A stretch of DNA of 64,000 nucleotides from Planctomycetota bacterium (lineage in GTDB: Bacteria; Planctomycetota; PUPC01; JACPCR01): contig JACPCR010000071.1 in the NCBI GenBank assembly GCA_016179685.1, forward strand, positions 1-64,000, written 5' to 3'. The notes under the pieces are model-generated. The model was not told the DNA's origin and did not search any database. It saw only the letters and a list, made by a program, of their open reading frames with translations. This document shows, piece after piece, positions 59,441-64,000 of the stretch; position 1 is the stretch's first letter, and the number at the start of each line of letters is the position of its first letter. The position numbers were made by a program, and so were the translations under genes.

Positions 59441-61063
59441 TCATGGGGAAAGTTTGACGTCCTTGGCGCTGATCCATCCAAGAATTTTCTTTCCACCGGC
59501 AGTCACTTCAATCCGATACCATCCTCTTCGCTCCTCGAGCACGGGATAGGTCTCGCCCTGCTTGACCTGGGCGACCTCGGCTGAGCCGCTGAAGACCTTG
59601 GCCTTGTCCGTGACGACGGTCACCGTGCCCTTGCCTGCCGGCACGGGCTCTGGCGTCTTCACCTCGATGGGCTCGGCCGTTCCACCTCCGGCCTCTCCGG
59701 GCTCTCCGGCCTGGCGAATCTGGCCGAGGCTCTTCTTGATCCAGCCGGACTTCCCATCGGCGAGGGTGATCTGGACCCACTCGCCCCGGTCGTCGGAGAT
59801 GACGTAGGTCTCCCCCTTCTTGGCGTTCCCGACCACCTTTTCGCCCAAGTGAACCGTCGTATCGGCGCTGAGAACGATCTGGGGCCGGCCTGAGGAAGCC
59901 GCTCCGGCCGATCCGCCCCCATTCCCCTCTCCCGCGCCTCCGCCTTGGACGATTTCGACTTTGGGCTCGCTTCCGGAGTCGGGGTAATTCTGTTTGTAGA
60001 GATTCACGTATTCCGCGGCCCGCTTCTTGTCTCCGGCCTGATTGAAACACTCGACGCAGCGTTTCAGGGCGTATTGATGCTGGCCTGATTCATGGAAGTA
60101 GACCGTAGCGACTCTCAGGTAGTCCCACAGGGCTCTCTGGTGCTCTTTAGCGGCGAAGAAGCAATCGGCCCGGCCGTTATAGGCTTCTGCGAGGCCTTTC
60201 CGAGCTTCCCGGGCGCCCTGGATGAGCTGGGAGAACCACTGGACGGCCTCGTCACGGCGGCCCTGGGTGCTCAGGACCTTGCCTTTTCGCGTCTTGGCCC
60301 GGAAGAGAATTTCCTTGTAATTTTCATCCTTAAAGTCCGCCGATTTTTCCATGGTGTCCATGATGCCTTCATAAATCTTGAGTGCTTCTTCGAGGCGGCT
60401 TTCGTGCAGGGCCTGATTGCCGGAGGCGAGAAAGCTCAGGGCCTCCGACTCCCGCGCCAGACCTTTTCCCAGGCTTCCGAGGAGTTTCCAGCGCGGCCCG
60501 TATTCACCGGACTCCAGCTTCTCATAGGCCTCGAGGGCCTTGGCGAACTGATCGCCGCCCATGGCCAGGTAGGTCAGCGCCATGCCCTCGAGCGTCGAGG
60601 GCACGAGCCTCGACTTGGGGGCAGTATCGAGGACCTTCTGGTAGTCCCGGAGCGCCTCGGGGTACTTCCCGAGGTTGCGCTCGCATTCGGCCATGCCGAA
60701 GGGGACGTAGACTTGCAGCCAGGGACGCGCCTTTTCGCCCGAGGACTCGGCAAACTTTTCGAGCGCCTTCTGATGCTTCCCGCGCTCCAGGAACGTCCGG
60801 GCGCTATTGAAAGAGAGCGGCTCATCACCATAAATCACGGCCACCACGTGATCGGCCGGAAAGTTGGAGACCATCTGCCCGCCATCCGGTCCGCCGGGAA
60901 TGGAGAAGACGACCTTGGTGTATTCATCGGCGGTGATGATGACCTGCTCCGTTCGAAGGCCGTTGCGCCGGACCAGCGTATCAGAGGCCGTTTCGGCCTG
61001 GAGCGTGGTGGGCCGGGCGGGAAGGAGCGCCAGGCATACAAGGATCAGTCGAGTACGGCTCAT
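59441..61063 (-). CDS. Exported TPR protein with two SH3-like domains
   Basis: A 540-residue protein from ATG 61063, selected for the signal peptide (LILVCLALLPARPTTLQA). Residues about 75-370 are TPR-like repeats (GKHQKALEKFAE, GKYPEALRDYQKVLD). A Gly-rich linker leads to two bacterial SH3-like domains (about 390-445 and 480-540; KGETYVISDDRGEWVQI and QGETYPVLEERRGWYRIEV). SH3b domains often bind peptidoglycan or proteins. It sits between a giant TPR protein and exbB, suggesting a periplasmic partner of the ExbB/ExbD motor. Confidence 0.8.
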   Translation of the reverse strand: MSRTRLILVCLALLPARPTTLQAETASDTLVRRNGLRTEQVIITADEYTKVVFSIPGGPDGGQMVSNFPADHVVAVIYGDEPLSFNSARTFLERGKHQKALEKFAESSGEKARPWLQVYVPFGMAECERNLGKYPEALRDYQKVLDTAPKSRLVPSTLEGMALTYLAMGGDQFAKALEAYEKLESGEYGPRWKLLGSLGKGLARESEALSFLASGNQALHESRLEEALKIYEGIMDTMEKSADFKDENYKEILFRAKTRKGKVLSTQGRRDEAVQWFSQLIQGAREARKGLAEAYNGRADCFFAAKEHQRALWDYLRVATVYFHESGQHQYALKRCVECFNQAGDKKRAAEYVNLYKQNYPDSGSEPKVEIVQGGGAGEGNGGGSAGAASSGRPQIVLSADTTVHLGEKVVGNAKKGETYVISDDRGEWVQITLADGKSGWIKKSLGQIRQAGEPGEAGGGTAEPIEVKTPEPVPAGKGTVTVVTDKAKVFSGSAEVAQVKQGETYPVLEERRGWYRIEVTAGGKKILGWISAKDVKLSP

Positions 61064-61124
61064 GGTGTGCCGAAAGTCCTGGAAGGGAACAAGAAGAACA
61101 AAACGAACCTGACGGGCGCGGCAT

Positions 61125-64000
61125 TCAGGCTGCAAGCTTCTTCAACAGCTCGCCGATCTTCTGGGTGTTCTCGGCATCGTTCTTGAACACCTCTTTGAGG
61201 CGGTTGAGCAGGTCAACGAATCTCGGCTTCCAGTCGGGGCCTCCCATGCTCGGATACATGAGGCCGGTGGAGAGGAGGTGTTTCAGGCTTCCGGCGTAGT
61301 CCTTCTTGGCGTAAAGGACATCCCCGATTTCATAGACTGCTTCCCACCAGTCCTTGGTTTCCTGCTGGATGCTGTTGCGGTAGCTTGCCCAGTTCGTGAT
61401 GGCCTTATCGAACTCGCCCATGGCCTTGAAGCAGGCCCCGAGCTTGGGTTTCATCAGGAAGCGCTTATCGTCGTCTTTCTCGGCGTATGCCGCCTCGATG
61501 AGCTGGAGATAAGTGAGGGCATCCTTGTAGGCCTTGCAATTGAAGAGGGCCAGGCCCAAACGGTACTTGACGTCGAACACACGCTCCGCCTCCTTGGGGT
61601 CGTTGCCATAATTCTTAAGAAAAAACTGGTAGTAACGGACGGCCTTGTCAAAAACATTGTTGAAGTAGTAGGTATCCCCGGTAAAGAGGTAGATGCTCGG
61701 GTCCTGCTGGGGCACTTTTTCCACGAGCTGCCCATACAGCTCCGCGGCCTTGATTCTCAGCTCATTGGCCTGCTTATCGAGCGCATCCGACTCAGCGGCC
61801 TTTCCTTCCTCTTTGAGGGTCTTGGCCTGCTGGGCGAGCGCCTCGGCGGCCTTGGTCTTGTCCTGGGCTACATACTTGAACGCGTTGGCCAGATCCTTGA
61901 AATCCGGATAGGACAGGAGCTTGCCCAGCATTTCCTCAGCTCCGGCCAGGTCCTTCATCTCGCTGAAGGCCTTGAGCCTGAGGTTGAACACCTGCGGGAA
62001 CAACTCCGCCTGGTCCTTCCGAGTCAGGTACGCCGTGAACTCTTCAGCGTAGCGGTCGGTGGCCTCGATCACCTTCTTAGCGTCCTCGACCCTCTTCTCG
62101 GGCGCATCGGCAATCGTCAGGGCACGGATCAGGTAGAGATTTGCGAGCCGGAAGACGGACTTGGCCTGCGATTCCTTGCGGCGCTTCCGGGTCTGGTCGT
62201 CGGGCGGCTCCTGCGTCTCGACCCACCCGATGTATCCAGTAATCTTGTCGAGGCTGTCCGTCAGGACCTGCCGGGCCTCATCCGTTGTTCCTTTTTTCTC
62301 GTTGTAGAGCTGGTAGAAGTGATTGGAATGGCAGACGCTTTCGAGGTAAATCGCCTGTTCGTAAAAGCGGGAGACCTGGGGCACCTTGGCGAATTCGACC
62401 GCGGCCTGGGCGAAATCCCCGCGAGCGTAGAGAAGCTGAGCGATGAAATACTGGCAATCCGCCGCCTTCTCATGTTCCGGGAACAGGGTGATGAAGTCCC
62501 GAAGGGTCTCCTCGTAGAAGTAGCCCTCGACCTGGTTTTCCGGCGGCTTCTTGGTCTTGTAGATTTGCCCGTGGACGATGGTGCTCAGGTAACCGGCTTT
62601 CTGGCCCTTCGGGTCCTTGGGAAAGTATCGGGCGCAGGCGTTCCAGGCCAAGGCGGCCTCGTGAAGCCGGTTGGTCGCATGATAGGCCACACCCATTTTG
62701 TACCAGGAGTCCACCAGCTTGTCGTCGTCCATTTCCTCCTTCCCGCGGTTCTCGTCCATTTCGCCGAGGGCAGTGAATTTCTGGAAGGCCCGGACAGCCT
62801 GATCGTAGAGGGTGACCTGCTCGGTTGAATTCTTGACGGCCTGGTATCCCTCGATGAAGGAGTAGATGCCTTCCGCGTAGAACAGGATGGGGGTATCTTC
62901 GCCGATGAATTCCTTCCAATCCTTGGCCCACTGGGCGAGAAGCTGGGTGGCCTTGTACGCCCAGGCGTCGTCCCCCTCTGCGACGGTGACGGCGTGGCTC
63001 AGGCCCCGGCTGAACTTAGGCATCCATTCCTTCCGTTTTTCCTGCTTGTCTCGGAGTTCTTTGGCCCAGCCGACGAGGCCTTCCGAGACCAGGAGCTTGG
63101 CCGCCTTGCCCAGCTCATCGTTGTCCACGCCCTTGAATCGGGTGAACATGCCCAGAAATATCTTCATGGGCCGCTTCTCCCAGTCGGCCTTCTTGACGAT
63201 GTTGGTGGTCACCCCGTTCATCTCACGCACCACCGCCGCCGTGGTCCCGTACTTCTTGGCGATCCCTTCTATGCCGTCCTTCTCGTCCTCCTTGGTCACG
63301 GTATGATTGAGCCCTTCGAGGGTATAGACGACCATGGGATAATTCTTGGCGTCCATGGCGCACATGGCCTTGCGGAAGTAGGTCTTTTGGATAACGTCAT
63401 TGATGGCCTCGTGGTCCTTCTGGGCGAGGTTTTCGTCGAACTTCTTGAAGGCGTCATCGTATTTCTTAAGGAGGTGGTAGCAGTAGCCCTCGAGCATCAC
63501 GGCATACTTGCCGATCACCCAGCTTCCATACATGGGATGCCCGCCCATGCTCTTGAAATTCTTTGCGGCCTCCTCGAGGGCCTTCGTCCCGTCCGGCGTG
63601 CCGGGGCCGTGTATCTCGCCCAGGACCTGTTGTGCGAGATACCACTCGAACTGAGCCCGGACCATTTCCTCTTCCACTTCCGTCTTCTGCTTGTCCAACT
63701 TCTCCCGTTTTTCCTGCTCGTTGGCCTTCTGGAGGTCTTCGATCAGTTTCATCTTGAGGGCCTCGTTGGCCTTGGCCATCTTTGAGAAGTATTCGATAGC
63801 TTCCTGGAGAAGCTTGACCGCATCCTTCTTGTCCTTGTCGATCTCCAGCCTGAATTCCTTCCGCTTCTTCTCGTTCTGGGCCTCCGTCGCCTTCTCCTCG
63901 GCCGTCAACTGCTTCTGAGGGTCCGGAGGGGGACCGATCTTGTTGAGGTCCTCCTCCACCTTTTCCCAATGCTTCTTGAGCGTCATCGCCCGTTCCTTGA
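61125..64000 (-). CDS. Giant TPR protein, 5' end outside window
   Basis: At least 953 residues. The first Met in the window is at 63986, but the frame stays open to the edge, so the gene probably starts beyond it. It is a long helical solenoid of TPR-like repeats, for example GVAYHATNRLHEAALAWNAC and ACFKAMGEFDKAITNWASYR. The first about 60 visible residues are Lys/Glu-rich coiled coil. It is 61 bp upstream of the TPR-SH3 gene on the same strand and likely belongs to the ExbB/ExbD cluster. Known TPR proteins next to ExbB/ExbD are thought to link the motor to its load; that role here is inference. Confidence 0.75.
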   Translation of the reverse strand, partial: KERAMTLKKHWEKVEEDLNKIGPPPDPQKQLTAEEKATEAQNEKKRKEFRLEIDKDKKDAVKLLQEAIEYFSKMAKANEALKMKLIEDLQKANEQEKREKLDKQKTEVEEEMVRAQFEWYLAQQVLGEIHGPGTPDGTKALEEAAKNFKSMGGHPMYGSWVIGKYAVMLEGYCYHLLKKYDDAFKKFDENLAQKDHEAINDVIQKTYFRKAMCAMDAKNYPMVVYTLEGLNHTVTKEDEKDGIEGIAKKYGTTAAVVREMNGVTTNIVKKADWEKRPMKIFLGMFTRFKGVDNDELGKAAKLLVSEGLVGWAKELRDKQEKRKEWMPKFSRGLSHAVTVAEGDDAWAYKATQLLAQWAKDWKEFIGEDTPILFYAEGIYSFIEGYQAVKNSTEQVTLYDQAVRAFQKFTALGEMDENRGKEEMDDDKLVDSWYKMGVAYHATNRLHEAALAWNACARYFPKDPKGQKAGYLSTIVHGQIYKTKKPPENQVEGYFYEETLRDFITLFPEHEKAADCQYFIAQLLYARGDFAQAAVEFAKVPQVSRFYEQAIYLESVCHSNHFYQLYNEKKGTTDEARQVLTDSLDKITGYIGWVETQEPPDDQTRKRRKESQAKSVFRLANLYLIRALTIADAPEKRVEDAKKVIEATDRYAEEFTAYLTRKDQAELFPQVFNLRLKAFSEMKDLAGAEEMLGKLLSYPDFKDLANAFKYVAQDKTKAAEALAQQAKTLKEEGKAAESDALDKQANELRIKAAELYGQLVEKVPQQDPSIYLFTGDTYYFNNVFDKAVRYYQFFLKNYGNDPKEAERVFDVKYRLGLALFNCKAYKDALTYLQLIEAAYAEKDDDKRFLMKPKLGACFKAMGEFDKAITNWASYRNSIQQETKDWWEAVYEIGDVLYAKKDYAGSLKHLLSTGLMYPSMGGPDWKPRFVDLLNRLKEVFKNDAENTQKIGELLKKLAA

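Overview
This 64 kb, GC-rich window looks like a chromosomal piece of an uncultured, probably Gram-negative bacterium with a planctomycete-like (PVC or related) style. The signs are caspase-fold peptidases joined to formylglycine-generating-enzyme (FGE)-like domains, very long TPR and HEAT proteins, an ExbB/ExbD/TPR cluster, GH20-like and heparinase-like carbohydrate genes, Gfo/Idh and ThuA genes, and a membrane pyrophosphatase. There is no rRNA, recognisable tRNA or CRISPR array. The lineage is inferred from gene style only.

Layout. 1-0.9 kb: palindromic 28-bp repeat array and a 52-bp tandem duplication. 0.9-4.0 kb (-): a decayed caspase-FGE gene. 4.1-12.0 kb (+): GH20-like protein, heparinase-like protein with HEAT repeats, nucleotidyltransferase, MetE-like protein. 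12.8-20.4 kb (-): an intact caspase-FGE protein and a 1350-residue exported partner whose open frame overlaps it. 20.7-21.7 kb: Gfo/Idh oxidoreductase. 22.2-31.9 kb: a metal locus with a DtxR-type regulator, Tat-exported multicopper oxidase, ZIP permease, two cupredoxins, and a TroABCD-like importer in which both permeases carry C-terminal DtxR-like domains. 32-42 kb (-): ThuA, HEAT, HicB-like, a giant glycosidase-like protein, nitrilase and a PDZ-like exported protein, with remnants of toxin-antitoxin-type genes. 43.5-54 kb (+): housekeeping genes ndk-hemB, mrp, erpA-like, trxB, hppA, clpS, alaS. 54-64 kb: coaX and a GspC-like gene (-), trpC (+), then trxA and an exbB-exbD-exbD-TPR cluster (-).

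Two things stand out. First, the second cupredoxin (25929-26333) has an in-frame TGA exactly where the copper-ligating cysteine codon should be. The other three ligands and the C-terminus are intact. A perfect 7-bp hairpin with a GGTCG loop starts 15 nt after the TGA, which is the layout of a bacterial SECIS element. This is a candidate natural selenocysteine cupredoxin; the alternative is a one-base nonsense mutation.

Second, hairpin families are scattered through the window. One has a constant core (AAGTGC, short loop, GCACTT) with different but self-complementary outer arms. Another is built on TTTCTCATCCC. Several begin at, or within a few bases of, the stop codon of the upstream gene, including inside the metal and exbD operons. 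They look like a mobile or self-templating palindrome system, or a post-transcriptional one, and I do not recognise it.
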